Shown piece by piece: positions 15,237 through 23,819 of a stretch of DNA of 64,000 bases. Origin of the DNA: Ectothiorhodospiraceae bacterium. Lineage in GTDB: Bacteria; Pseudomonadota; Gammaproteobacteria; XJ16; Halofilaceae. A program made the translations under genes and the position numbers. The DNA is taken from contig SLKC01000074.1 of assembly GCA_007134775.1 (NCBI GenBank), forward strand, positions 1 to 64,000. Reading direction: 5' to 3'. Position 1 is the first letter of the stretch, and every line of letters starts with the position of its first letter. The notes under the pieces are model-generated. The model worked only from the letters and a program-made list of their open reading frames with translations. It was not told the DNA's origin and ran no database searches.

Positions 15237-17253
15237 CGACGCGCTCGTCGTCTTCAGTCCCTCGGGCCGGCGGGGTCGCTTCCCCGTCGGTACGCCGGTA
15301 CTGCAGGCGGCGCGTGCCCTCGGTGTCGACATTGACTCGGTCTGTGGCGGCCGCGGCCTCTGCGGTCGCTGCCAGGTCGTGCTCTCCGAGGGCGAGTTCC
15401 CGAAGTATGGCGTCGATTCCCAGCCGGATCACCTAACGGAATTCTCCGAGACCGAGCGTGATTACGAGGCCCAGGTCGGAAAGCTGCGCACGGGGCGGCG
15501 GTTGTCGTGCTCGACTCAGATTCTTGGCGATGTCGTCATCGATGTCCCGCCCGACAGCCAGGTCCACAAGCAGATCGTGCGCAAGGATGCCGGCGCCTAC
15601 GACATCGAGCTCGACCCCGTGGTACGGATGTACTACACGGAAGTCCAGGAACCGTCGATGCACGATCCATCAGGGGATCTGCGACGGCTGCTGGAGGCGC
15701 TCGAGTTCGAGTGGCGCCTGGAGGACATCCGCCGCTGCGATCTGCGGGTGCTGCAGGATTTGCAGCCGGCGCTGCGCAAGGGCGACGAATGGGCGGTCTC
15801 CGTCGCCGTCCACAATGGCAACGAGATCATCGGTGTCTGGCCCGAGTTCTTCGATCAGATCTACGGCATCGCCGTCGATATCGGCTCGACCACGGTCGCG
15901 GCCCATCTCTGCAACCTCTCCTCTGGTGAGGTGGTCTCATCCGCGGGCGTGATGAATCCACAGATCCGCTTCGGCGAGGATCTGATGAGCCGGGTCTCCT
16001 ACGTGATGATGAACCCGGGGGGGGAGGCCGACCTCACGCGCGTCGTCCGTGAGGCGCTCGATGAACTGTTCGGCGAGGTCTGCGCGGATGCCGGTATCGA
16101 GCGCCAGCAGGTCATGGAGGTGACCTTTGTCGGCAACCCGGTCATGCATCACCTCCTGCTGGGTATCAATCCGGTTGAACTCGGCGGCGCACCCTTTGCG
16201 CTGGCGACCGACGAGGGCGTTACGGTCTGGGCCGCTGAACTCGATCTGACGCTGCACAAGAATGCACGTGCCTACGTCTTGCCCTGCATTGCCGGCCATG
16301 TCGGTGCCGATGCCGCGGCCGTCGTGCTCTCGGAAAAGCCCTACCTGCGTGAGGAGATGACGCTGCTGGTCGATGTCGGCACCAATGCCGAGATCGTGCT
16401 GGGCAACCGCAAGCAGCTCATGGCCTGCTCGAGCCCGACGGGGCCCGCGTTCGAAGGGGCGCAGATCTCCTCGGGCCAGCGCGCCGCCAACGGCGCGATC
16501 GAGCGGGTGCGCATCGATCCACAGACATTGGAGCCGCGATTCAAGGTCATCGGCTGCGATCTGTGGTCGAACGAGGAGGGATTCGACGCCGCTTCCGCGG
16601 ACGTCGGCGTCAACGGCATCTGCGGCTCCGGCATCATCGAGGTGATCGCCGAGATGTACCTGGCCGGCATCATCAACCAGGATGGTGTCATCGATGGTCG
16701 ACTGACCGAGCGCACGGACCGCATTGTTGCTGATGGCCGCACCTGGAGCTATATCGTCCATCGGGGTGAGGCGACCATCCAGGTTACCCAGAATGATGTC
16801 CGCGCCATCCAGCTCGCCAAGGCCGCGCTGTATGCGGGCATTCGCCTTTTGATGGACCGCATGCACGTCGAGGAGATCGAGCGCATCCGCCTCGCCGGTG
16901 CGTTCGGCAACCACATCGACGTGACCTACGCGATGGTGCTCGGGCTGATCCCCGACTGTGATCTCTCGAAGGTGAACTCGGCGGGCAATGCCGCCGGTCT
17001 CGGTGCGCGGATTGCGCTCCTCGACCGCAAGGCGCGCCACGAGATCGAGGAGACGGTGCGGCGGATCGACAAGGTCGAGACCGCGGTCGAGCCAAAGTTC
17101 CAGGAACACTTCGTCGAAGCGATGGCGTTCCCCCACAAGACCGCTCCGTTTCCGAACCTGCGCAAGGCGGTGGCACTACCCGACGTCGACCACTCCGCCT
17201 CGGCCCGGAGCCAGGACGGGGACTCGGGCCGACGGCGCCGGCGCCGGCGCTAG
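15229..17253 (+). CDS. ATP-dependent corrinoid reactivase (RamA/RACE-like, DUF4445)
   Basis: A 674-residue reactivase that returns accidentally oxidised Co(II) corrinoid to Co(I) using ATP and low-potential electrons. The N-terminal [2Fe-2S] ferredoxin-like domain shows Cys39, Cys45 and Cys48 (CGGRGLCGRC) plus Cys94. A linker follows, and then an ASKHA ATPase domain from about residue 215 (GIAVDIGSTTVAAHL), with VDVGTNAEIVLG and GICGSGIIEV further on. GTG at 15229 is chosen: it overlaps the methyltransferase stop, and earlier codons read through that gene. The C-terminus ends in a run of arginines. The stop codon TAG is part of the CTAG target of the inserted element at 17250-17418. Confidence 0.92.
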   Translation: MADDALVVFSPSGRRGRFPVGTPVLQAARALGVDIDSVCGGRGLCGRCQVVLSEGEFPKYGVDSQPDHLTEFSETERDYEAQVGKLRTGRRLSCSTQILGDVVIDVPPDSQVHKQIVRKDAGAYDIELDPVVRMYYTEVQEPSMHDPSGDLRRLLEALEFEWRLEDIRRCDLRVLQDLQPALRKGDEWAVSVAVHNGNEIIGVWPEFFDQIYGIAVDIGSTTVAAHLCNLSSGEVVSSAGVMNPQIRFGEDLMSRVSYVMMNPGGEADLTRVVREALDELFGEVCADAGIERQQVMEVTFVGNPVMHHLLLGINPVELGGAPFALATDEGVTVWAAELDLTLHKNARAYVLPCIAGHVGADAAAVVLSEKPYLREEMTLLVDVGTNAEIVLGNRKQLMACSSPTGPAFEGAQISSGQRAANGAIERVRIDPQTLEPRFKVIGCDLWSNEEGFDAASADVGVNGICGSGIIEVIAEMYLAGIINQDGVIDGRLTERTDRIVADGRTWSYIVHRGEATIQVTQNDVRAIQLAKAALYAGIRLLMDRMHVEEIERIRLAGAFGNHIDVTYAMVLGLIPDCDLSKVNSAGNAAGLGARIALLDRKARHEIEETVRRIDKVETAVEPKFQEHFVEAMAFPHKTAPFPNLRKAVALPDVDHSASARSQDGDSGRRRRRRR

Positions 17254-17418
17254 GAGCCTGTCCGAGTAATCTGTGCCGTCGCGAGCGCGTGGCACAGCGA
17301 GCAGATTGCGGCGATCGTGAAACGAGCATGGTGGGGCCCATGTGAGTTGAGCGATCGCCGCAAGATGCCGCTGTGGTGCGCGCGCAGTAGGCTCACGGTT
17401 ACTCGGACAGGCTCCTAG
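17250..17418. mobile_element. MITE-like element with perfect terminal inverted repeats
   Basis: TAGGAGCCTGTCCGAGTAA at 17251-17269 is repeated in perfect inversion at 17399-17417. CTAG is present at both outer ends (17250-17253 and 17415-17418), consistent with a 4-bp target duplication, or an overlap of it with the repeat tips. The element is about 160 bp long. It has an inner inverted pair (TTGCGGCGATCG / CGATCGCCGCAA) and no transposase frame. This is the size and shape of a miniature inverted-repeat element mobilised in trans. CTAR-like targets point to the IS5 group, which is inference. It landed on the reactivase stop codon without destroying it. Confidence 0.72.
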
Positions 17419-17570
17419 GTCGGGCACCATCCGGGATCGAGCCCCGGTTGTCCGAAGCGCCCCAGTGAGCGCTTGGAGCGATTGCCGGGCCGCGGTACAA
17501 GCTGGCGCCGGTGCAGAGGAGGCAGACGACCACCGGATTCCGTCTGGCGAACCGGGCGGCGGGCCCGTGC
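17419..17570. other. Non-coding spacer downstream of the inserted element
   Basis: With the inserted element this forms a gene-free stretch of about 317 bp between the convergent reactivase and AraC regulator genes. I see no supported frame, promoter or clear terminator in this remaining part. Confidence 0.5.
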
Positions 17571-18758
17571 TCAGCTCGAGCGACCGCGGGGGGGGCTCGC
17601 GGCGCGCCCTCTACCGCCGCTCATTTCGTTGAATCCCGGCGCTTCATGGTCGGTCGGTGAATCAGCGCCTTGCTTGTCAGCGGTCTCGGCATCCGGCGGG
17701 GTGCGGACAAAGGCCTGAGCCCCCTCCTTCGGCAGCTCTGGTTCCACGCCCGGCTTCTCACTGACGAGGTCGGCTTCGCCAATCCGCGTACCGCGCAGGC
17801 GCCGCTCTTCGCGTGGCGGGATCCCATAATAGTCGCGATAGCACTTCGAGAAGTGCGGCGCCGAGACGAACCCGCAGGCGAAGGCAACATCGACGACCGA
17901 GATCGACGTCTGGAGCAGGAGCTGACGGGCTCGAGCCAAGCGTAGCTCCAGATAATACCGGGTCGGCACGCAGTGGAGGTGTTTCTGGAACAGGCGCTCG
18001 AGCTGGCGCCGCGAGACCCCGACATGGCGCGCCAGTTCGTCGAGGCTGATCGGTTCCTCGATGTTGGACTCCATGATCGAGACTGTCTCAATCAGCTTGG
18101 GCTGGCTGGTGCCCAGGCGCAGCTGCAGCGGGATGCGTTGGCGGTCGTGGCGTCCGCGGATGCGCTCGCAGGCGAAGGCCTCCGAGATCGCGGTCGCGAT
18201 CTCCGTACCGATCTGCTGACTGATGAGATTGAGCATCATGTCCAGCGGGGCCGTTCCGCCTGCGCTGGTATAGCGGTCGCGATCGATCTCGAAGAGTTCG
18301 TACGACACCACCACCCGGGGGAAGGCCTCGCGCATGCTGGCGATGTTTTCCCAGTGGAGGGTGCAGCGATAGCCGTCGAGCAGGCCGGCCCGGGCGAGGA
18401 CGTGACTGCCGGTGCACAGGGCGCCGAAGTTCATCTTCTGCTGACCCAGCTTGCGTAGCCAGGCGATGGTGCTGCGGTCGCAGGCGGCCTCGACATCGAG
18501 GCCGGAGCAGACAAAGAGGGTGTTGAGGTCCTGGGCCCGGCTGATCGATGCATCCGGGGTCACGGCGAGGCTGTTGCTTGCCGTGACCGGCTCGCCGTCA
18601 ATGGTGTACGTTACCCACTGATACAGCTCCTTGCCACTGAGGCGATTGGCCATGCGCAACGGCTCGATCGCTGAGGCAAAAGCGATCATCGAATAAAAGG
18701 GCGTCAGCAGGAACCCAAGGCGAATGGGCCTGCCCGTGCTCTGTTCGCTATCCGCCAT
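17571..18758 (-). CDS. GlxA/GbdR-type AraC family regulator 2
   Basis: A 395-residue regulator with the same architecture as the one at 8258-9262. The DJ-1/PfpI-like sensor comes first (LGFLLTPFYSMIAFASAIEPLRMANR), then an AraC DNA-binding domain (VSRRQLERLFQKHLHC; AFACGFVSAPHFSKCYRDYYG). It resembles GbdR more closely in wording than the first copy does. About 75 extra residues, acidic and low in complexity, follow the AraC domain; these are unusual for the family. ATG at 18758 is preferred because the upstream in-frame part is non-conserved. It lies downstream of the corrinoid operon, pointing toward it, so it may co-regulate betaine demethylation. Confidence 0.85.
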   Translation of the reverse strand: MADSEQSTGRPIRLGFLLTPFYSMIAFASAIEPLRMANRLSGKELYQWVTYTIDGEPVTASNSLAVTPDASISRAQDLNTLFVCSGLDVEAACDRSTIAWLRKLGQQKMNFGALCTGSHVLARAGLLDGYRCTLHWENIASMREAFPRVVVSYELFEIDRDRYTSAGGTAPLDMMLNLISQQIGTEIATAISEAFACERIRGRHDRQRIPLQLRLGTSQPKLIETVSIMESNIEEPISLDELARHVGVSRRQLERLFQKHLHCVPTRYYLELRLARARQLLLQTSISVVDVAFACGFVSAPHFSKCYRDYYGIPPREERRLRGTRIGEADLVSEKPGVEPELPKEGAQAFVRTPPDAETADKQGADSPTDHEAPGFNEMSGGRGRAASPPRGRSS

Positions 18759-18869
18759 CGCCCTCTTCCGCAGCCGGCATGGCGCGCTACCGGCGCCGTG
18801 AGACGGGGAATTTATGCATAAACCATCAGGGGCCGCAAGTTGTGGATCGCCCACATGGAGGAGCTGGCG

Positions 18870-19748
18870 ATGAGTCCCGGAATGGGCGCGGCCAATCAGG
18901 GGCGTGTTTTTGCGTTGGGTTCAGCGGTGTCGTTCGCGCTCATCCCGCCGCTGGCGCGGTTGGCCTACGATGATGGTGCATCGCCGGGCACGGTGATCCT
19001 CGTGCGCCTACTCTTCGGAGCACTGGCCGGAGCGGGCGTCGTGCTCCTGCTGCGTCGCCGGTGGACCATCCCGCGGCGGGACTGGTTGGGAACCGGTCTC
19101 GTCTGTGTCGGTTGGGTCGCAGTGACCGTCGGCTATATGGCCTCTTTTTACTATATACCGGTCAGCCTGGCCGTGCTGATTTTCTTTACCTTTCCCGTGC
19201 TGATCGCGGTATTTGGCCCCCTGATCGCGGGCCAGCGCCCCGAGCCGGGGATGCTTGTGCTCGCCCTGCTCGCCTTCTGCGGCCTGGCACTCGCGCTCGG
19301 ACCCGATGTCGCCGGTCTCGACTGGCGCGGCTGCGTGCTCGCCTTCATTGCGGCGATGGGCGCGGCAACGACCTTCATCGCCGCGCAACGGCTCGTTGTC
19401 GAGCAGGATCTCTTTGCGTTCAGCTTCCATCTCCACGCGGTCTGCTTCGTGGTGGTCCTGCTCGGCTACGCCGTCGCCGGTCTGCCCGAACTGCCGGCCA
19501 CGGCGAGTGGGTGGCTGCCGCTGGTCGGAGTGGCAGCGTTCTACATCTCTGCGGTTCTGATGCAGTTCGGGGCGATTCGACTGGCCGGACCGGCGCGCGC
19601 CTCCGTGGTCTACAATGCCGAGCCCGTCCTGACCATGCTGGGTGCAGCGCTGATCCTCGGCGAGCTGCTAGGATCATGGCAGTGGGGTGGGGCCGCGCTG
19701 GTGATTACCGCCGTGGTGCTCTCCACCCGCGTCGACCGGGGGCCGTGA
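18870..19748 (+). CDS. EamA/DMT family transporter
   Basis: A 292-residue inner-membrane protein of the drug/metabolite transporter superfamily, with about ten hydrophobic segments in two EamA repeats. Typical features are SLAVLIFFTFPVLIAVFGPLI near residue 100 and VVYNAEPVLTMLGAALILGE near the end. ATG at 18870 follows GGAGGAG at good distance; upstream in-frame codons would only add a hydrophilic lead. It is divergent from regulator 2, so it may export or import a compound linked to the methylated-amine region. The substrate is unknown. Confidence 0.85.
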   Translation: MSPGMGAANQGRVFALGSAVSFALIPPLARLAYDDGASPGTVILVRLLFGALAGAGVVLLLRRRWTIPRRDWLGTGLVCVGWVAVTVGYMASFYYIPVSLAVLIFFTFPVLIAVFGPLIAGQRPEPGMLVLALLAFCGLALALGPDVAGLDWRGCVLAFIAAMGAATTFIAAQRLVVEQDLFAFSFHLHAVCFVVVLLGYAVAGLPELPATASGWLPLVGVAAFYISAVLMQFGAIRLAGPARASVVYNAEPVLTMLGAALILGELLGSWQWGGAALVITAVVLSTRVDRGP

Positions 19749-19861
19749 CTGTGGGCGGTCAAGGGCAATGACGCTGCGGTGCAGGGAAGCTATCATGTAA
19801 CGCTTGTCAGCCTGTTGGTCGAACTGAGTGAATCGACGGCGGGGGAGCGCGGGCCCGAACC

Positions 19862-20395
19862 ATGGAAACGGATGAAATGACGGTGAAGTCGCGATACGAC
19901 CTTGACGAGCTCGTCGCCTGTGGCGAAGGGCGACTGTTCGGGCCGGGCAATGCGCAGTTGCCAGTGGCGAACATGCTGATGTTCAATCGCATCGAGAACA
20001 TCAACGATCACGGGGGGGAGTTCGGCAAGGGGGAAGTCGAGGCCGAACTCGATGTGCATCCCAATCTTTGGTTTTTCCATTGCCATTTTCCCGGCGATCC
20101 GGTCATGCCGGGGTGCCTCGGACTGGATGCGCTGTGGCAGTTGCTCGGGTTCTTCCTGGGCTGGTCGGGCGGTCCGGGCAAGGGGCGGGCACTGGGGGCC
20201 GGCAACGTGAAGTTCAGCGGTCAGATCCTGCCGTCGAATGAGCTGGTACGTTACCGTCTAGACATCAAGCGTGTGATTCGCCGCGGCTTGATCATGGGGT
20301 TGGCCAACGGTGTGGTGACTGTTGATGGCAAGGTCATCTATCGGGCGGAGGATCTCAAGGTGGGATTGTTCGAGGATCCCGGCAGTGCCCTGTAG
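19862..20395 (+). CDS. fabA: 3-hydroxydecanoyl-ACP dehydratase/isomerase FabA
   Basis: A 177-residue cytosolic dehydratase-isomerase that introduces the cis double bond in type II fatty acid synthesis. The hot-dog fold motif [12 protein letters not shown] is present with catalytic His75. Asp89 in [11 protein letters not shown] is the second catalytic residue. Length and order match E. coli FabA closely. It lies 58 bp upstream of fabB on the same strand, the usual gammaproteobacterial pairing for anaerobic unsaturated fatty acid synthesis. Two early Met codons make the precise start uncertain by five residues. Confidence 0.96.
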   Translation: METDEMTVKSRYDLDELVACGEGRLFGPGNAQLPVANMLMFNRIENINDHGGEFGKGEVEAELDVHPNLWFFHCHFPGDPVMPGCLGLDALWQLLGFFLGWSGGPGKGRALGAGNVKFSGQILPSNELVRYRLDIKRVIRRGLIMGLANGVVTVDGKVIYRAEDLKVGLFEDPGSAL

Positions 20396-20453
20396 GGTCG
20401 GTTGAATGGGTGGCTGGCGCGGCAATCCTGCTGATTGAGGTAAGGAGGCAGTC

Positions 20454-21671
20454 GTGCGACGAGTTGTGGTAACCGGCTTGGGCATCGTTTCGTGCCTGGG
20501 CCACGATCGCGATAGTGTCACCGAGGCGTTGCGGCTTGGCCGCTCTGGAGTACGCTATAAGGAGGCGTACGAGGAGAAAGGGCTGCGCAGCCGAATCGCG
20601 GCTTGGCCCGACATCGACCTGGATGAACGGGTGCCGCGCAAGCCGCGGCGCTTCATGGGCGATGCCGCGGCCTACGCCTATGTCGCGATGGAGGATGCGG
20701 CCCGGGATGCGGGCCTGGATCCAGAAGATCTCGCTGATCCGCGCATTGGCCTGATCGTCGGGTCGGGGGGTGGCTCGACATCCTATCTCGTGAATGCCGC
20801 GGACACCCTGCGTGAACGAGGGGTGCGCAAGCTCGGCAGTTTCCTCGTGCCGAAGGTGATGTGCAGCACCACATCGGCCTGCCTGGCCACCCCATTCCGC
20901 ATCCGCGGGGTCAACTACTCGATCTCCTCGGCTTGTGCCACCAGTGCCCACTGCATCGGTAACGCGATGGAGCAGATCCAGCTGGGCAAGCAGGATATTG
21001 TGTTTGCGGGCGGGGGTGAGGATGAACACTGGTCACTCACCATGCTGTTCGATGCCATGGGCGCGCTGTCCTCGAAGTACAACGACGCGCCGGAGCGCGC
21101 CTCGCGACCCTACGACCGCGATCGCGACGGCTTCGTCATTGCCGGTGGCGGCGGCATGCTCGTAATGGAAGAGCTCGAGCACGCGCGCGCACGGGGCGCG
21201 CCGATCCTCGCCGAGATCACGGGCTACGGCGCGACGTCGGATGGCCACGACATGGTGGCGCCCAGCGGCGAGGGCGCCGTGCGCTGCATGCACCAAGCAC
21301 TGGCCAACGTCGAGGGGTCCGTCGATTATGTCAACGCCCACGGTACGAGCACGCCGGCCGGGGACATCACCGAACTCGATGCCATCAAGGAGGTCTTCGG
21401 CAGCGCCGTGCCGCCCGTGGCATCGACCAAGTCGCTGACTGGGCACTCCCTCGGTGCCGCTGGCGTGCAGGAGGCGATCTACTCGCTGCTCATGATGGCG
21501 AACGACTTCATCGCGCCCTCCGCCCATATCGAGAATCTCGACCCCGGCGCGGAGGGGGTGGATATCGTCACCGAGTGCCGCGACGATGTCCGCCTCGATG
21601 CGGTCATGTCGAACAGCTTCGGATTCGGTGGCACCAACGCCACGCTGGTATTCAGCCGATATCGCGACTGA
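20454..21671 (+). CDS. fabB: 3-oxoacyl-ACP synthase I FabB
   Basis: A 405-residue condensing enzyme that extends the cis-3-decenoyl intermediate made by FabA. The catalytic triad is visible: Cys in [12 protein letters not shown] near residue 163, His in [11 protein letters not shown] near residue 297, and His in [12 protein letters not shown] near residue 332. It starts with GTG at 20454, preceded by TAAGGAGG. The C-terminal [15 protein letters not shown] is typical. It converges with the squalene synthase-like gene, and no intrinsic terminator was found between them. Confidence 0.96.
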   Translation: MRRVVVTGLGIVSCLGHDRDSVTEALRLGRSGVRYKEAYEEKGLRSRIAAWPDIDLDERVPRKPRRFMGDAAAYAYVAMEDAARDAGLDPEDLADPRIGLIVGSGGGSTSYLVNAADTLRERGVRKLGSFLVPKVMCSTTSACLATPFRIRGVNYSISSACATSAHCIGNAMEQIQLGKQDIVFAGGGEDEHWSLTMLFDAMGALSSKYNDAPERASRPYDRDRDGFVIAGGGGMLVMEELEHARARGAPILAEITGYGATSDGHDMVAPSGEGAVRCMHQALANVEGSVDYVNAHGTSTPAGDITELDAIKEVFGSAVPPVASTKSLTGHSLGAAGVQEAIYSLLMMANDFIAPSAHIENLDPGAEGVDIVTECRDDVRLDAVMSNSFGFGGTNATLVFSRYRD

Positions 21672-21690
21672 GTAGCACGGAGTCGGTCGT

Positions 21691-22626
21691 TCAGCCGTGG
21701 ACGCGGCCGTCGGCGTCGACGGCGTAGAGGCGCGTGCGCACCGGATCGGCCGGCGCGGGGATCGAGGCCGGCAGGGCGTGCCTGGCGAGCACGCCGCGCA
21801 GCATCCAGCGCCGGTCGGATGCGTGCAGGCGCGGGCGGGAAAACGGGTTTGCCGGCTTGTCCGCGCGCAGGCGCTCGACGATACACCAGCCTCCCCGGAT
21901 GATGACGCGGATCTCCGCCGCAAAACGCCCCCGCAGTCGCCGGGGCAGGTCGGCGCCCTCGTAGAGCCACCAGGCAGCGCGCTCGATCTGCTCGCCCAGC
22001 AGCGTCTGTACCGCGGGCGAGGCCTCACCGCGACGCAGGATGGCCTCATCGACGCCGTGGCGGGCGAGGTCGCGCTCGGGGATGTAGAGCCGGTCACGTG
22101 CGACGAAATCCTGCTCCAGATCCTGCAGGAAGTTGATCAGCTGTAGTGAGGTGCAGACGCAGTCGGCCGCCCGAAGATTGGCCGGCGTGGCGGCACCGGC
22201 CAGGTGGAGGAGCAGGCGGCCGATCGGGTTGGCCGAACACTCACAGTAGGCCAGCAGCGCCTCGAAGTCGGCGTAGCGGTGGCAGGTCACATCCTGGCGG
22301 AAGGCCGTGAGCAGGTCGTCGAAGGGCTCGCGCGGGAGATCGTAGCGCCGTATCGTGTCGGCCAGTGCAATCCACAGTGGGTCGGCCGGGGGCGCACCGG
22401 CGTGGGTGGCGGCGAGCGCCTCCGCCATCGCTTCGAGGCGCGACAGCCGCACGTCCGGCGCCACTGTACCTTCATCGGCGTGGTCATCGGCGCGACGCGC
22501 GAAGGTGTAGATCGCCGCGACCGGGTCGCGCATAGGCCGGGGCAGCAGTCGCGATGCCACCGGGAAGTTCTCGTAGTGCGCGTGTGCGCTCAGCCGGCAG
22601 TGCCGGTAGGCCTGTACGATATCCAT
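21691..22626 (-). CDS. hpnC: Squalene synthase-like HpnC
   Basis: A 311-residue prenyl-diphosphate condensing enzyme of the squalene/phytoene synthase family. The HpnC subfamily opening HYENFPVASRLLP is followed by the first Asp-rich motif RRADDHADE near residue 45. A second Asp pair lies in FLQDLEQD near residue 168. HpnC acts with HpnD and HpnE in making squalene for hopanoids in known bacteria; neither partner is in this window. It is divergent from a small membrane protein gene. Confidence 0.85.
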   Translation of the reverse strand: MDIVQAYRHCRLSAHAHYENFPVASRLLPRPMRDPVAAIYTFARRADDHADEGTVAPDVRLSRLEAMAEALAATHAGAPPADPLWIALADTIRRYDLPREPFDDLLTAFRQDVTCHRYADFEALLAYCECSANPIGRLLLHLAGAATPANLRAADCVCTSLQLINFLQDLEQDFVARDRLYIPERDLARHGVDEAILRRGEASPAVQTLLGEQIERAAWWLYEGADLPRRLRGRFAAEIRVIIRGGWCIVERLRADKPANPFSRPRLHASDRRWMLRGVLARHALPASIPAPADPVRTRLYAVDADGRVHG

Positions 22627-22678
22627 CGTGGCTCCCGTGATACGATCGGTGCCGTCGGAGGAAGGGGATCACTTCACC

Positions 22679-22855
22679 ATGCGCCGATTTCTACGTGCTT
22701 TCGCCCTCGGCCTGTTGATCGGTGGCCTGGCCGGCCTCTGGTTCGGCATCAATATCGGGCGCGATGCGCCGCTCCTGTCGAACCCGTTGACGGTCCATGA
22801 ACCGGCTGCGCAGGAGCGGCTTGCCGATCGCTCCGGAGGCGCTTCCGCCGGCTAG
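22679..22855 (+). CDS. Small single-span membrane protein
   Basis: A 58-residue predicted protein. The basic start MRRFLRAF is followed by one hydrophobic helix rich in Gly and Leu (about residues 8-27), then a short hydrophilic tail. GGAGGAAGGGG lies at good distance from the ATG. No family is recognised. The intergenic promoter region is shared with hpnC, so the two may be expressed together. It could be an N-terminal anchor or a small inner-membrane protein. Confidence 0.5.
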   Translation: MRRFLRAFALGLLIGGLAGLWFGINIGRDAPLLSNPLTVHEPAAQERLADRSGGASAG

Positions 22856-22868
22856 CCGCGCGTCTGTT

Positions 22869-23819
22869 CTACTTGCCGCCGCGACGGGATGCACCGGTTC
22901 TCCGGCCCGGGCCATTGCGCTGATCGCCACTGTCGTCCGGACCATCGCCACCCCGTATCTCGTCTCGCGCCTCTGCGAGGTCCGTGTCGTCTGTTTGCTG
23001 CCAACCGTGGCGTACTGTGCGCAGCAGCCTGAGCAGATCGGCCGGCGTCGCCAATATCACCCCACTGCGGCGGGCGCCGTCCTCGATCGCGGGATCGATG
23101 TCGAGCGCCGCGGTGAGAAATTGCTCGCCAGGTACGAACAGGATTACATAGGTTGCCGCCTCTCGGGCCTCCAAAGTCGCGGTCGCTCGAGCCAGGCCCT
23201 CGATGGTGTTGCGCAAGTGGCGACTGTAGGCGGTCAACAGCCGGTCGCGCTCACTGCGTCGGGTGGCACGTCGAGCCGCAACATAGGGCGTCAGATCGAT
23301 GCAATCGGCGATCGGCAGGCGACGGCCATCGACCATGTGTACGAGCACGGCGGTGCTCGGGTCACCATCGACAGGCTCACAGTAGGGCTCGGCCGCGGCC
23401 AGCTCGATGACCTGTGCGAGCGTCGGTGCGCCGCACCGGCTGCCCTCGGTCGGGCGAGCGGCCCGCGAGCGGTCACCGGTAAGGCGTGCCAGGCGGTCGA
23501 GTTCCTGTTCGATCGGCGCGAGGCGCGCGCGCACCGTGCGGCGAAAGTGCTCGCCGACGCCCCCGCCGCAGTCATGATCACTCGCGGCAGCGGCCGATGG
23601 CAGGCCGCGATAATGTGCCCGTTCATTCGCGACCTCCCGCCGTAGCTCCTCTGCTTCCTGCCACAGTCCCATCCGGATCTCGATCTCACCCTGCCTTTCG
23701 GCCGTTTCCCCCTCAAGGGTCTGCAGCCGTCGACGCAGACGGGCATAACCGATGGCCGTCGCCACCACCCCGGCGATGACGACCACCAGCGCGATGGTGA
23801 GGGCCCCCGTGGGGGTCAT
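22869..23819 (-). CDS. Degenerate RmuC-family protein
   Basis: A 316-residue protein with an N-terminal membrane helix, a coiled-coil-prone stretch rich in Arg/Glu, and a C-terminal half matching RmuC. Matching points are SRHLRNTIEGLA, VILFVPGEQFLTAALD and GVILATPADLLRLLRTV. RmuC proteins usually exceed 400 residues and carry an IDAK nuclease motif of the PD-(D/E)XK type. Here the aligned residues are IADC, so the catalytic lysine is missing. ATG at 23819 overlaps the gph stop. It is probably a non-catalytic relative; a functional RmuC may be encoded elsewhere. Confidence 0.68.
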   Translation of the reverse strand: MTPTGALTIALVVVIAGVVATAIGYARLRRRLQTLEGETAERQGEIEIRMGLWQEAEELRREVANERAHYRGLPSAAAASDHDCGGGVGEHFRRTVRARLAPIEQELDRLARLTGDRSRAARPTEGSRCGAPTLAQVIELAAAEPYCEPVDGDPSTAVLVHMVDGRRLPIADCIDLTPYVAARRATRRSERDRLLTAYSRHLRNTIEGLARATATLEAREAATYVILFVPGEQFLTAALDIDPAIEDGARRSGVILATPADLLRLLRTVRHGWQQTDDTDLAEARDEIRGGDGPDDSGDQRNGPGRRTGASRRGGK

